NCBI GenBank assembly: GCA_001874155.1
Contig: MPDB01000015.1
Location: 1-50,503 of the forward strand
DNA from: Vibrio sp. MedPE-SWchi
Lineage (GTDB): Bacteria; Pseudomonadota; Gammaproteobacteria; Enterobacterales; Vibrionaceae
Direction of reading: 5' to 3'
DNA: 50,503 nt
Below, piece after piece: positions 26,674-35,034 of the stretch (positions are counted from its first letter, which is position 1; the number at the start of each line of letters is the position of its first letter). The notes under the pieces were generated by a model. The model saw only the letters and a list, made by a program, of their open reading frames with translations, made no database searches and was not told the origin of the DNA. Made by a program: the position numbers and the translations under genes.

Positions 26674-26913
26674 CACACGCCTCCATGACTTTTAATTGTA
26701 GACAGGCATCGCCCTATTCTTCTATATGTCTTCGTATTTTTCGAGAGTTTTCAATATAAAATTGACAAACCTAGACTTGTAACCTGTTGAAAGTACTATT
26801 GCTCAGCCCGATTTAAGAATAGATTTATACATGGATCGCGATTCATGCTCTCGCTTTACCCTTTTTCTTGCACTCAGCGCTACAATAGCCGCGTCAATTC
26901 TACGGAGAGCGTC

Positions 26914-27240
26914 ATGCCATTTTCACTTTTTATTGCACTAGCCCTATTAGTGGTAGGGTCGGCTTGGTTTTTTATAGGATTCTATCGAAAACACATGTTG
27001 GGAGAAAACGCCCCAGAGCAATCGGTTAACGTTACCATTCTCGATAAGCAAGTTATTCAAATCCCAGATGCCGATCCTGGCCAAGAGGAAGAGTTTTGGA
27101 TCTACGTCCAACGATCACCCGTTGGGCCAAAGCGTGAGTTTCAAATTGGAGTCCACTACTACCACGCGCTGAATCCAGGTGATCAGGGGAAACTGACCTA
27201 TCAAGGTGATAAGTTTCTTCACTTTGCTCTTAAACGATAA
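26914..27240 (+). CDS. DUF2500 family protein (YhhM-like)
   Basis: A 108-residue protein with one N-terminal transmembrane helix (residues 4-24) and a small extracytoplasmic or cytoplasmic beta domain ending in YHALNPGDQGKLTYQG and FLHFALKR, which resembles E. coli YhhM. The function is unknown. The frame is open from 26845, but the ATG at 26914 has ACGGAGAG just upstream. It converges on the acyltransferase gene with a 23-base gap. Confidence 0.8.
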   Translation: MPFSLFIALALLVVGSAWFFIGFYRKHMLGENAPEQSVNVTILDKQVIQIPDADPGQEEEFWIYVQRSPVGPKREFQIGVHYYHALNPGDQGKLTYQGDKFLHFALKR

Positions 27241-27263
27241 ATACCCATGCACTTCAAGGTCGG

Positions 27264-28277
27264 TTAAGGCAGTAACCAGCGTGTTTTTGCCGATCTTGAA
27301 ACAGCCCAACTGAGCAATAACGCCCCACTTCCGCTGATCACAATCCATACCGGTATTACCCAAGCAGGGTGCCCTTCATGCCAACCATAAGCCTTCATTG
27401 GCCATAAAAATATCGGATGTAAAATATAGATTCCTAAGCTGTGCTGACTGATCAAAGCAACGAGCTTATACGACCTGTCCGATAGACCTTCACCAAAATA
27501 GCGACACAGCATAAACACCATGCTCGCTGCCAAAATCACATTGACCGTTTTGTATGATAACCATCGATTGACCGTGTATTCATTCGCTTCCACACTCAAA
27601 TTCACGACAGACACAACCGTCATAAATAGCGCAGCTAAGCCTAAACAGGTGCTCACGCCCACACTGACTTTGTTTAATGGTACTTTCTTAAAGAGTAAAT
27701 AGCCGAGTGGAAGATAGCCGGAGTAGAGCCATAATTGATTGCTCCAAGGGCCATCAATCTTATTGAGGTATAAAACCGAGGTAAACAACCACACAGCCAC
27801 CAACGCATACACCGCTTCATCCGTTGTTCGACGAACAAAGATCTGTAATAGCGGAATCACAAAGTAGAGAGGAATAAAATAGTAGAAAAAGCCCAAATGA
27901 TAATAGGTCGAGTGCGTTAGGCTTTCTGACAAAACTTGCTTAGTTGTCTCTCCATCATAGCCCTCAAGACTCCAGCCAGATAAGTACGCATAAAAGAGTG
28001 ACCAGATAATAAATGGAAGCAACACCTTACCTAGACGGCGCTTAACGTAATATTTAGCATCAAAGGGGCGTTGGTCACTCAGCATTAATGCGCCAGTAAT
28101 TAGGATAAAGACTGGAACAGCCCAACGCGATACACCATTAACACCGACGGCTGTCAGCCATTGTTCGAAGGGAATCACACCAAACTCATGACGATAGGGG
28201 GCCAGTACATGAATGGCGATGACCGCAACCGCCGCTACGCAGCGTAACAAATCAAAAAACTGTACGCGTTCTCTCAC
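27264..28277 (-). CDS. Acyltransferase family 3 membrane protein (GTG start)
   Basis: A polytopic protein with about ten transmembrane helices that resembles OafA/WecH-type acyltransferases, which move acetyl groups onto sugars or polysaccharides at the inner membrane. The family opening FFDLLRCVAAVAVIAIHV contains the conserved Arg and His, and FILITGALML follows. The frame is open to 28343, but a GTG at 28277 lies seven bases after GAGGA and gives 337 residues starting just before the first helix. The substrate is unknown. A terminator separates it from arsJ upstream. Confidence 0.85.
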   Translation of the reverse strand: MRERVQFFDLLRCVAAVAVIAIHVLAPYRHEFGVIPFEQWLTAVGVNGVSRWAVPVFILITGALMLSDQRPFDAKYYVKRRLGKVLLPFIIWSLFYAYLSGWSLEGYDGETTKQVLSESLTHSTYYHLGFFYYFIPLYFVIPLLQIFVRRTTDEAVYALVAVWLFTSVLYLNKIDGPWSNQLWLYSGYLPLGYLLFKKVPLNKVSVGVSTCLGLAALFMTVVSVVNLSVEANEYTVNRWLSYKTVNVILAASMVFMLCRYFGEGLSDRSYKLVALISQHSLGIYILHPIFLWPMKAYGWHEGHPAWVIPVWIVISGSGALLLSWAVSRSAKTRWLLP

Positions 28278-28320
28278 TAAGCTATCCTCAATCACAATGG
28301 TAACAGGTTGAATATAGCAA

Positions 28321-28358
28321 TAAAAAAGCTGACGATGTAACACACTCGTCAGCTTTTG
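28321..28358 (-). terminator. Terminator of the arsenic operon
   Basis: On the minus strand, the stem AAAGCTGACGA/TCGTCAGCTTT with an 11-14 base loop is followed by TTTTT. It lies 22 bases after the arsJ stop. Confidence 0.9.
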
Positions 28359-28379
28359 GTTAAATAATTTCGGTCATTA

Positions 28380-29597
28380 CTAAGCCTGAGCTTGTGACAG
28401 TTTAGGTAACTTTATCGAAATCAATGTGGTGAGCGCTAGAAAAGCGAACGAGACCCAAAGACAAGCTGCGAGACCCGCCATTTGGAATACCAATCCCGAC
28501 AATATCGTGCCAATCAAACGGCCCATCGCGTTTGCCATGTAGTAGAAACCAACATCAAGTGACACACCATCGCCTTTCGCATAACTCACAATCAAATATG
28601 AGTGAAGTGAAGAGTTCACCGCAAAGATGGCACCAAATACCATCAAACCGCCGATGATAACCAACTCTGGTTGCCAACCAATCTGCACCGCATAAGCAAT
28701 ACCAGCAGTTACAATAGCCAATGCTCCTGCCCATAATAGCGCCGCATGCCCATCAGGCACCTTGCCTTGTGCTTTACCGGTAATCTTCGGCGCTATGCCC
28801 TGCACAAAGCCATAAGCAATAGTCCAGGCTGCTAAGAAGCCACCCACCCATGAATGATCCCAACCAAACACGCTGCCTAAGTAAATCGGCAAAGCAATCA
28901 CAAACCACACATCACGAGCGCCAAACAGGAACATACGTGCTGCAGATAGGATGTTGATGGATTCAGACTTAGAGAAGATCTGTTTGAACTTAGGCTTAGT
29001 TTTCGCTTTACCCATGTCCGCTTCTAAGCTCAACACACTGCCAACAAAGACTAATGCCAACACGGCTGCCATCGCAAGCACAGCGTATTGGAAGCCAATC
29101 GTTGAAAGCAGCAAACCACCAATAAAGAAGCCAGCCCCTTTAAGCGCATTCTTAGAACCTGTCAGGATCGCAATCCACTTATAAAGCGCGCCTTGCTGTT
29201 CGTCAGGAACCAGAGTCTTAATTGAGCTCTTGGCACTCATCTTATTGAGGTCTTTAGCGATACCAGACAAGGCTTGCGCCGCCATTACCCAAGGAATGGT
29301 CAGCATTGCCGTTGGCACAGCGAGCATACCCAAGGCGACAACTTGCATGCCTAACCCGATGTTCATGGTCTTATTGAGGCCAAGACGCGCCCCTAACCAG
29401 CCACCGATTAGGTTAGTCACCACACCAAAGAATTCATAGAAAAGGAACAGTGAGGCGATTTCTAACGAACTGTAACCAAGGTCGTAAAAATACAGAACCA
29501 CCAGCATGCGAAGTGCACCATCAGTAATGGTGAAATTCCAGTAGTTGAATGTCACCAACATGTATTGGCGAACGCTCTTACTTAGATTTGAAAACAT
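28380..29597 (-). CDS. arsJ: ArsJ-type MFS transporter (organoarsenical efflux)
   Basis: A 405-residue major facilitator protein with 11-12 transmembrane helices. ArsJ is known to export 1-arseno-3-phosphoglycerate made by a dedicated GAPDH from arsenate and glyceraldehyde-3-phosphate. The neighbour on the same strand is such a GAPDH, with an ArsR-family repressor above it, so the assignment rests on both sequence type (FNYWNFTITDGALRMLVVLY at the N-terminus, NSSLHSYLIVSYAKGDGVSL) and context. It is the last gene of the operon and is followed by a strong terminator. Confidence 0.9.
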   Translation of the reverse strand: MFSNLSKSVRQYMLVTFNYWNFTITDGALRMLVVLYFYDLGYSSLEIASLFLFYEFFGVVTNLIGGWLGARLGLNKTMNIGLGMQVVALGMLAVPTAMLTIPWVMAAQALSGIAKDLNKMSAKSSIKTLVPDEQQGALYKWIAILTGSKNALKGAGFFIGGLLLSTIGFQYAVLAMAAVLALVFVGSVLSLEADMGKAKTKPKFKQIFSKSESINILSAARMFLFGARDVWFVIALPIYLGSVFGWDHSWVGGFLAAWTIAYGFVQGIAPKITGKAQGKVPDGHAALLWAGALAIVTAGIAYAVQIGWQPELVIIGGLMVFGAIFAVNSSLHSYLIVSYAKGDGVSLDVGFYYMANAMGRLIGTILSGLVFQMAGLAACLWVSFAFLALTTLISIKLPKLSQAQA

Positions 29598-29624
29598 ACG
29601 TTATCTCTGCAATCTAAACAAAAA

Positions 29625-29671
29625 GAGCTTTTGGATCATGATAAGCTAAACACTCCAGATACCAAAAGCTC
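29625..29671 (-). terminator. Terminator-like hairpin between PTP and arsJ
   Basis: On the minus strand, a perfect 10-base stem CCAAAAGCTC pairs with GAGCTTTTGG across a 27-base loop, followed by TTTTTGTTT. It resembles a Rho-independent terminator, though the loop is long. It would attenuate arsJ or stabilise the upstream message. Confidence 0.6.
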
Positions 29672-29693
29672 CTTGTATAACAACGATGGCTTA

Positions 29694-30185
29694 CTAGCTG
29701 TTCGCTACACCATTAATGTACTCAACCTGAATAGGCTTAGTAAATGCGCCCGGACGCAGTGCCTGCACTTCTTGAACAACCTTGCTCAAATCCCAACCTT
29801 TTTCCAACAGTAGATGAGCCGCGAACAAACCAGTGCGACCAGAGCCGCCCATGCAGTGCATCGCGACCTTACCACCGTTATCGACAATGTTATGTAGCTC
29901 AGAGCTAGCCGCTTGCCATTTGGTGGCGAAGTCAGCGCCTGGCGCACAATCGTCTTCAATCTCGATCTGGAACCACTGCATGCCGAGTGCACGTGTTTTC
30001 TCGCCAAGTGCCGCAACGTCTTTGCTTGCCAGTTCATGGTCATCAAGTGCTGTCACGATGGCTTCAACGCCTTGCGCTTTTAGTTGCGCTAGGGATGTAT
30101 CTAGGTCAGTGTCTTTCGTGCCAGGGCATGGTGTTAGAACTAATGCGCCAGTCTCTACTTCTAGTTCCCAAGTTGGATGTGTCAT
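29694..30185 (-). CDS. Tyrosine/dual-specificity phosphatase-fold protein of the arsenic operon
   Basis: A 163-residue protein with the cysteine phosphatase signature HCMGGSGRTG at residues 110-119 (Cys111 nucleophile, Arg117 phosphate binding). A likely general acid lies in the loop IEDDCAPGADF (Asp78/79). The domain resembles CDKN3-type phosphatases. Its place between gapdh and arsJ suggests a role in arsenate handling: reduction, or action on arseno- or phosphoglycerate. None of these is shown. The ATG at 30185 has AAGAGAAG upstream; the frame is open to 30224. Confidence 0.85.
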   Translation of the reverse strand: MTHPTWELEVETGALVLTPCPGTKDTDLDTSLAQLKAQGVEAIVTALDDHELASKDVAALGEKTRALGMQWFQIEIEDDCAPGADFATKWQAASSELHNIVDNGGKVAMHCMGGSGRTGLFAAHLLLEKGWDLSKVVQEVQALRPGAFTKPIQVEYINGVANS

Positions 30186-30252
30186 TATATCTTCTCTTAA
30201 AATTCTTATAGAACCAATACTCAAAATAATTGGAGTTGCAGGTAGGCAACAA

Positions 30253-30304
30253 GTAAGTTCAGCCCTATGAGCTTAGTGGGTCTATGTGATTAGGGTGAAC
30301 TTAC
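30253..30304. repeat. Long hairpin between gapdh and PTP
   Basis: The inverted repeat GTAAGTTCAGCCCTA (30253-30267) pairs with TAGGGTGAACTTAC (30291-30304): a 14-base-pair stem with one bulged G and a 23-base loop. No T-run follows, so it is more likely a processing or stability element than a terminator. Confidence 0.8.
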
Positions 30305-30341
30305 GAAGTTAACAACGCTGCAGCTTCAAGTATGAAGAGTA

Positions 30342-31343
30342 TTATGCAAGGCCGACTGTACGAACTAACTCAGCGGTACGTGTTGCGTAGCCCATCTCGT
30401 TGTCGTACCAAGCGTAGATCTTAACCATGCGCTTACCCACTAACATCGTAGATTGTGCGTCAACGATCGTTGAGCGTTGGTCGCCTTTGTAATCGATAGA
30501 AACCAGTGGGCGCTCTTCAAAGCCAAGAATGCCTTCTAGTTCATTCTGAGACGCTTCTTTCAGCATCGCGTTAACTTCTTCAACCGTAGTGTCTTGCTTC
30601 ACTTCAAAGATAATGTCTGTCAGAGAAGCGTTCGCTAGTGGTACACGAACTGCGTGGCCATTGATGCGGTTTTCTAGCTCAGGGAAGATCTCAACAATTG
30701 CTTTAGCACTGCCCGTCGTTGTTGGGATAAGGCTCATGCCGCACGCACGTGCACGACGTAAATCTTTATGGGGCGCATCAAGAATCGTTTGTGTGTTGGT
30801 TAGATCGTGAATAGTGGTAAACGCTGCGTTCTCGATACCGAGTTTCTCGTTGATCACCTTAACCACTGGCGCGATACAGTTGGTTGTACAAGACGCTGCG
30901 GTTACAATTTTGTGCTCTGCAGGGTTGAAGATCTCATCGTTCACACCAACAACGATGTTTGCGATACCGTCTTCTTTCACCGGTGCCGATACCACAACGC
31001 GCTTCACGCCTTGCTCTAGGTATTTATTTAAGAACGATGTTTTACGGTGAACACCTGTCGCTTCAATCACCACATCACAACCAGACCAATCAATCGCATC
31101 AATGTCGCGCTCTTTTGTGGTTTTAACGCGCTGACCGTTGATGATCATCTCGTCGCCTTCAACAGCCACTTCGTGATTCCAACGACCTTGAACTGAATCG
31201 AACTCAAGCAGATGTGCCAGTGTTTTAGTATCGCCAGCAACATCGTTAATTTGAACAAACTCTAGCTCAGCCCAATCGAATGCTGCGCGAAGTGCTAGAC
31301 GGCCGATACGACCAAAACCGTTAATTCCAACTTTAATTGTCAT
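30342..31343 (-). CDS. Arsenic-operon glyceraldehyde-3-phosphate dehydrogenase
   Basis: A 333-residue GAPDH with the nucleotide-binding [10 protein letters not shown] at residues 6-15 and the catalytic Cys152 in ASCTTNC. The segment [21 protein letters not shown] differs from the HxYTNDQ form of glycolytic GapA. In the ArsJ pathway it uses arsenate in place of phosphate to form 1-arseno-3-phosphoglycerate. The ATG at 31343 is chosen because GVNGFG-type GAPDH begins three to four residues after the start; the frame is open to 31394 and would overlap arsR. It lies 22 bases after arsR. Confidence 0.93.
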   Translation of the reverse strand: MTIKVGINGFGRIGRLALRAAFDWAELEFVQINDVAGDTKTLAHLLEFDSVQGRWNHEVAVEGDEMIINGQRVKTTKERDIDAIDWSGCDVVIEATGVHRKTSFLNKYLEQGVKRVVVSAPVKEDGIANIVVGVNDEIFNPAEHKIVTAASCTTNCIAPVVKVINEKLGIENAAFTTIHDLTNTQTILDAPHKDLRRARACGMSLIPTTTGSAKAIVEIFPELENRINGHAVRVPLANASLTDIIFEVKQDTTVEEVNAMLKEASQNELEGILGFEERPLVSIDYKGDQRSTIVDAQSTMLVGKRMVKIYAWYDNEMGYATRTAELVRTVGLA

Positions 31344-31365
31344 ACTTTGTTCTCTATTCATAAAA

Positions 31366-31701
31366 TTAAGTACAAGGACGTGCAGCCATTTCATTTAAGC
31401 GCTGAACATCTAATTGATACTGCTCTTGCAAACAGTTTGAATCTTTTAATCCTGTGATCACTTTACGCAACCAGCCCGGTAAGGTGTTTGGTACATGGTA
31501 GTAAACCCATTGGCCTTCACGTTCATCCACCAACACGCCAGACTGACGTAGCTGAGCGAGGTGACGAGAGATTTTAGGTTGGCTCTCTTCCAGTGCGCTG
31601 GTTAGCTCACAAACGCACAGTCGCCCTTCTCTTGCGATAAGGAGCAAACACCGCATTCGAGTTTCATCTGACAGCATTTTAAAAAACTGGTGTGGTAACA
31701 T
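31366..31701 (-). CDS. arsR: ArsR-family arsenic-responsive repressor
   Basis: A 111-residue winged helix-turn-helix protein. The metalloid-binding motif RLCVCEL at about residues 27-33 carries the paired Cys that bind As(III) on the DNA-contacting helix in ArsR. The recognition helix is [17 protein letters not shown]. It is first in the arsR-gapdh-PTP-arsJ operon and probably represses its own promoter, which carries an ATAT-rich dyad. Repression would be lifted by arsenite. Confidence 0.93.
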   Translation of the reverse strand: MLPHQFFKMLSDETRMRCLLLIAREGRLCVCELTSALEESQPKISRHLAQLRQSGVLVDEREGQWVYYHVPNTLPGWLRKVITGLKDSNCLQEQYQLDVQRLNEMAARPCT

Positions 31702-31711
31702 TCCAAAACCT

Positions 31712-31760
31712 CACATATACGCATATCCATATATATTAATTTCCAATGAGGTAATGTCAA
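31712..31760 (-). promoter_or_regulatory. arsR operon promoter with ATAT-rich operator
   Basis: On the minus strand, a -35 TTGACA (31755-31760), a 16-base spacer and -10 TAATAT (31733-31738). Overlapping and downstream lies an ATAT-rich block, ATATATGGATATGCGTATAT (31714-31733), of the kind bound by ArsR/SmtB repressors. Assignment as the operator is inference. Confidence 0.65.
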
Positions 31761-31891
31761 TAGTCATTCTGTACTGTCATAAAACGTTCATATTGAATGA
31801 CGCAAATACGTCGGGTTTTTAAGTCGGTGCAAAGAGAAAGGAAATGTTGATGAAGTATAGCCTAATTTATAGCTTTGAAACGTCATCATGG

Positions 31892-33118
31892 CTACGCGAT
31901 ATGATTCACCTGCTGGCTCCATTTCTGCGCCGAAGACAACGCATAAATGACTTCTTCTACATTGAGTTCTAAAGTGTGACAAAAGCCCTGCAGCCCTTGC
32001 CAATCGGCGTTCTCGAAACACTCTTCCAACAGTAGCAGCGAGCCAAATGGGCCACTGCGCTCTAGTAGAATTCCTTTAACCGAATCACTCAAAGGTAGCT
32101 GTTCAAGAAGGTCACTTAGCGATAAATCAAGCAACACATCAAGCATAGAGAACAGCCCAATCAAGAAAGCCTGATCTCGGTGAGGAGAGAAGATCTGATG
32201 CTGAGACATTAAGAAACAGAATTGAGCCCGTTGCAAAGAGAGCTTGGAAAGCTCTTGCGGTTTATTACGAGAAATAAACGAGGCAACCGTGAGGGAGACA
32301 AACGATTTTAACTTGTCTTGCCCTAGATAGAGCAATGCCTGCTTAAAAGAAGAAATGGGCACAGTGATTCGATCTGACATTGAGTTTACAAATTGAAGCA
32401 GCTTGTACGAAAGCTTGGCATCCTTAGCGAGGATCCGCTCAACGTTATCAAAGTTCACCTCATGCTTACAGACTTCATTAAACAGCTCCATAGCAATCAC
32501 TTGATCTGGGCTGATATAACGCTGCTTCATTAGCTCTGGCTTACTAAAAAAATACCCTTGGAAGAGACTAAAGCCCGCAGAGCGTGTAGAGACAAACTCC
32601 TCTTTAGTTTCAACCCGTTCCGCTAAGAATTTGAGGCGACTGTTACTGGCCCTTAATTCTTTCACCATCAAGCACGCCTTCCCCAACCCCATCGCCATAA
32701 TGTCAATTTTAACGATTTGGACATAGGGCAGAAAAGAACGCCATTGGGGCTGATAAACAAAATCATCCAGAGCAATAACATACCCTTTCTGATGAAGTTT
32801 CTTTATCGCAAGCAGCAGTTGTTCGGTTGGCTCACAGGTTTCCAATACCTCAATGACAACCTTTTCTTTAGGCAGGACATGAGGTAAGCCATGAACAAGG
32901 CTCAAATAAGGAAAGTTAATAAAGCAGCGCGAGCGTTCAATAGAAGGGTTAGTTCCAATCGCCAAAAAGTTTTCAACAATAAGGCGATACGTTGCTCGAT
33001 TGGAATCAACATGAGCGGGAAACGCATTGTTTTCCCCATCACGAAACAGCAGCTCATAACCCAAAGTTTGTCGCTTTGCGTTTAAGATCGGCTGTCGAGC
33101 AACGAATATATTTTTCAT
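31892..33118 (-). CDS. EAL-HDOD protein (c-di-GMP phosphodiesterase-like)
   Basis: A 408-residue YuxH-type protein. An EAL domain (residues about 3-205) is followed by a HDOD domain (about 210-390). EAL-family residues are partly kept: the signature is ELL (YELLFRD) instead of EAL. The downstream blocks FINFPY, IALDDF, VKIDIM, AERVET and QGYFFSKP keep most metal- and base-contacting residues, so phosphodiesterase activity is plausible. It resembles the V. cholerae CdgJ type from memory. It likely affects motility and biofilm. It is transcribed after rhtB on the same strand with a 36-base gap. Confidence 0.88.
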   Translation of the reverse strand: MKNIFVARQPILNAKRQTLGYELLFRDGENNAFPAHVDSNRATYRLIVENFLAIGTNPSIERSRCFINFPYLSLVHGLPHVLPKEKVVIEVLETCEPTEQLLLAIKKLHQKGYVIALDDFVYQPQWRSFLPYVQIVKIDIMAMGLGKACLMVKELRASNSRLKFLAERVETKEEFVSTRSAGFSLFQGYFFSKPELMKQRYISPDQVIAMELFNEVCKHEVNFDNVERILAKDAKLSYKLLQFVNSMSDRITVPISSFKQALLYLGQDKLKSFVSLTVASFISRNKPQELSKLSLQRAQFCFLMSQHQIFSPHRDQAFLIGLFSMLDVLLDLSLSDLLEQLPLSDSVKGILLERSGPFGSLLLLEECFENADWQGLQGFCHTLELNVEEVIYALSSAQKWSQQVNHIA

Positions 33119-33154
33119 TTCAAATCTATATCTATGAAAAGGCGGTCTATTTCA

Positions 33155-33772
33155 TCATATTTTCGATGTGGCTAACAGAGCGCCACATCCCATAAACATC
33201 GACCCAAAAATACGATTTACTTTTCCCATCATGCGCTCCGAACGAATGAATCGCCCCATTTTAGAGGCAGCCGAGGTATAGCCTAGCATGACAAAACTAT
33301 CGATAATCACCGTCGTTACCCCAAGAATAGCGAGCTGTGTGATCTGATCTTGAGTGGGATCGATAAATTGAGGAAATAGCGCCACAAGAAACACGATTGA
33401 TTTAGGATTCGTTAGGTTTATCAACAACGCATTTCGCATTAAAACCAAACTAGACTGCTCAGCACCACCCGCATGCGCCTCTAGGCTAGACTGATCGCGC
33501 CATTTTTGTATTCCCAACCAAACCAGATAAATGACACCCACCCACTTAATGATGGTGAACGCCAGTGCTGATTGCGCAACCAATGCACCAATTCCGGCAC
33601 CAACAAGCACAATGTGAAACGCAAGACCAAGCTGTAATCCGGCGATCGCAGCCAACGACTTCTTCGTGCCGTAGTTAAGCCCATTACTAATAGAATTCAC
33701 CGTACCAGAGCCCGGAGCCAAGCTAAACACTATTGCCGTCACAACGTAAGCAAGCCAAATATGCATATCCAT
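33155..33772 (-). CDS. rhtB: LysE/RhtB-family amino-acid efflux protein
   Basis: A 205-residue protein with six transmembrane helices. The family signature FSLAPGSGTVNSISNGLNYG is near the N-terminus, and NLTNPKSIVFLVALFPQF is in the middle. E. coli RhtB exports homoserine and homoserine lactone and likewise neighbours pldB. GAGGA precedes the ATG at seven bases. The substrate here is by analogy. Confidence 0.9.
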   Translation of the reverse strand: MDMHIWLAYVVTAIVFSLAPGSGTVNSISNGLNYGTKKSLAAIAGLQLGLAFHIVLVGAGIGALVAQSALAFTIIKWVGVIYLVWLGIQKWRDQSSLEAHAGGAEQSSLVLMRNALLINLTNPKSIVFLVALFPQFIDPTQDQITQLAILGVTTVIIDSFVMLGYTSAASKMGRFIRSERMMGKVNRIFGSMFMGCGALLATSKI

Positions 33773-33878
33773 CGTTTTTTCCTCGACTAAATCTACTTAG
33801 CCCCACATAATTTAATTCACAGTCATACTTGCAAATCGAGGCGAATAACGCCGAGATTTTTCGATACCCAAGGACACT

Positions 33879-34868
33879 ATGAACTCATCGAGCTCCAATA
33901 CTTCTCCTTATACTCAAGAGCCTTCCTTTGAGCAAGCTATCAATTCCAATATTTCTCAACTTTGGCAATTCAGGGAGGAAGGGCACCTAACAACAAAAGA
34001 CAAGCGTCGATTGTATTGGTGCAAGATGACAGAGCCTACTCACACCAAGGCTCTCTTCGTCGTCAATGGGCGGATAGAGTCCGCCTGGAAGTATCAAGAG
34101 CTGTTCCATGATCTGTTCTATCAAGGGTATGACATCTACTCTTTCGATCATCGAGGTCAGGGTTTGTCTGACCGCTTAGTAGATGATCGAGAGATTGGGC
34201 ATGTGGAAGAATTTGACGACTATATTGTCGATATGGCACAAGTCGTCGACTCTTTCCCGTTAGAGCGCTACGAGCAACGCTTTCTATTAGCGCACTCTAT
34301 GGGGGGAGCGATTGCCACTCGATACTTACAAACTCATCCCGAGCATTCATTTGATGCGGTTGCACTGAGCGCGCCGATGTTCGGTGTCAATATGTCACCG
34401 ATGCTGCGACCTATTGCGATTCCTGTTGCTCAATTAATGAGTATGGCCTCGCCGCTGCCTCGTTACGCACCAGGCCAGCAAGGTTATTATGCGAAACCCT
34501 TTGATATCAACCCGCTCACACAGAGTAAAACTCGCTATCACTGGTTTAGAGATTTGTATGAGACGATGCCAGAACTGAAGCTGGGCGGCCCGAGTCATCG
34601 CTGGGTAGGCCAAGGGTTGATGGCCGCAAAGCAATGTATCCAGCAGACAAGGCAGATTAAAGTTCCACTTCTTCTACTGCAAGCCAGTGAAGAGAGCATT
34701 GTGGATAATAAAGATCAGATTCGGTTCATCAAAAAGCTCGCCAGAACCAACAAACAATGCGCATTGAAAATTGTCTATGGTTCGAAACATGAGTTGTTAT
34801 TTGAACAAGACACCTATCGCAACGATGCGCTCGACTGCATTCTTGCCTTTTTCAATCAAAACCAATAG
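33879..34868 (+). CDS. pldB: Lysophospholipase L2-like alpha/beta hydrolase
   Basis: A 329-residue alpha/beta hydrolase with the nucleophile elbow LAHSMGGAIA (Ser about residue 146) and the oxyanion-region FDHRGQGLSDR. A His in SKHELLFE near the C-terminus and an acidic residue in EESIVDNKDQ complete a likely triad. It hydrolyses lysophospholipids at the inner membrane. AAGGAC precedes the ATG. It is divergent from rhtB and followed by yigL, as in E. coli. Confidence 0.93.
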   Translation: MNSSSSNTSPYTQEPSFEQAINSNISQLWQFREEGHLTTKDKRRLYWCKMTEPTHTKALFVVNGRIESAWKYQELFHDLFYQGYDIYSFDHRGQGLSDRLVDDREIGHVEEFDDYIVDMAQVVDSFPLERYEQRFLLAHSMGGAIATRYLQTHPEHSFDAVALSAPMFGVNMSPMLRPIAIPVAQLMSMASPLPRYAPGQQGYYAKPFDINPLTQSKTRYHWFRDLYETMPELKLGGPSHRWVGQGLMAAKQCIQQTRQIKVPLLLLQASEESIVDNKDQIRFIKKLARTNKQCALKIVYGSKHELLFEQDTYRNDALDCILAFFNQNQ

Positions 34869-34930
34869 ATGCCTCAGCAGAAAATCATCGTAGCGACATA
34901 GATTATCAATGTCTGTCTGGTTATAGGTAA

Positions 34931-34975
34931 ATGAGGAAAAAGAGTTAACACAAGTTACCCTCTTTTTTTCCTCAT
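34931..34975 (+). terminator. Imperfect hairpin terminator between pldB and yigL
   Basis: ATGAGGAAAAAGAGTTAAC pairs with GTTACCCTCTTTTTTTCCTCAT, an imperfect stem of nearly 20 pairs with an ACAA loop. The T-run in the 3' arm suggests termination of pldB. Confidence 0.6.
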
Positions 34976-35034
34976 TTATCGCGTAAACTATATACAGAAT
35001 ATTTCGACCCACCTACCAGCACTATGAGGGTACT

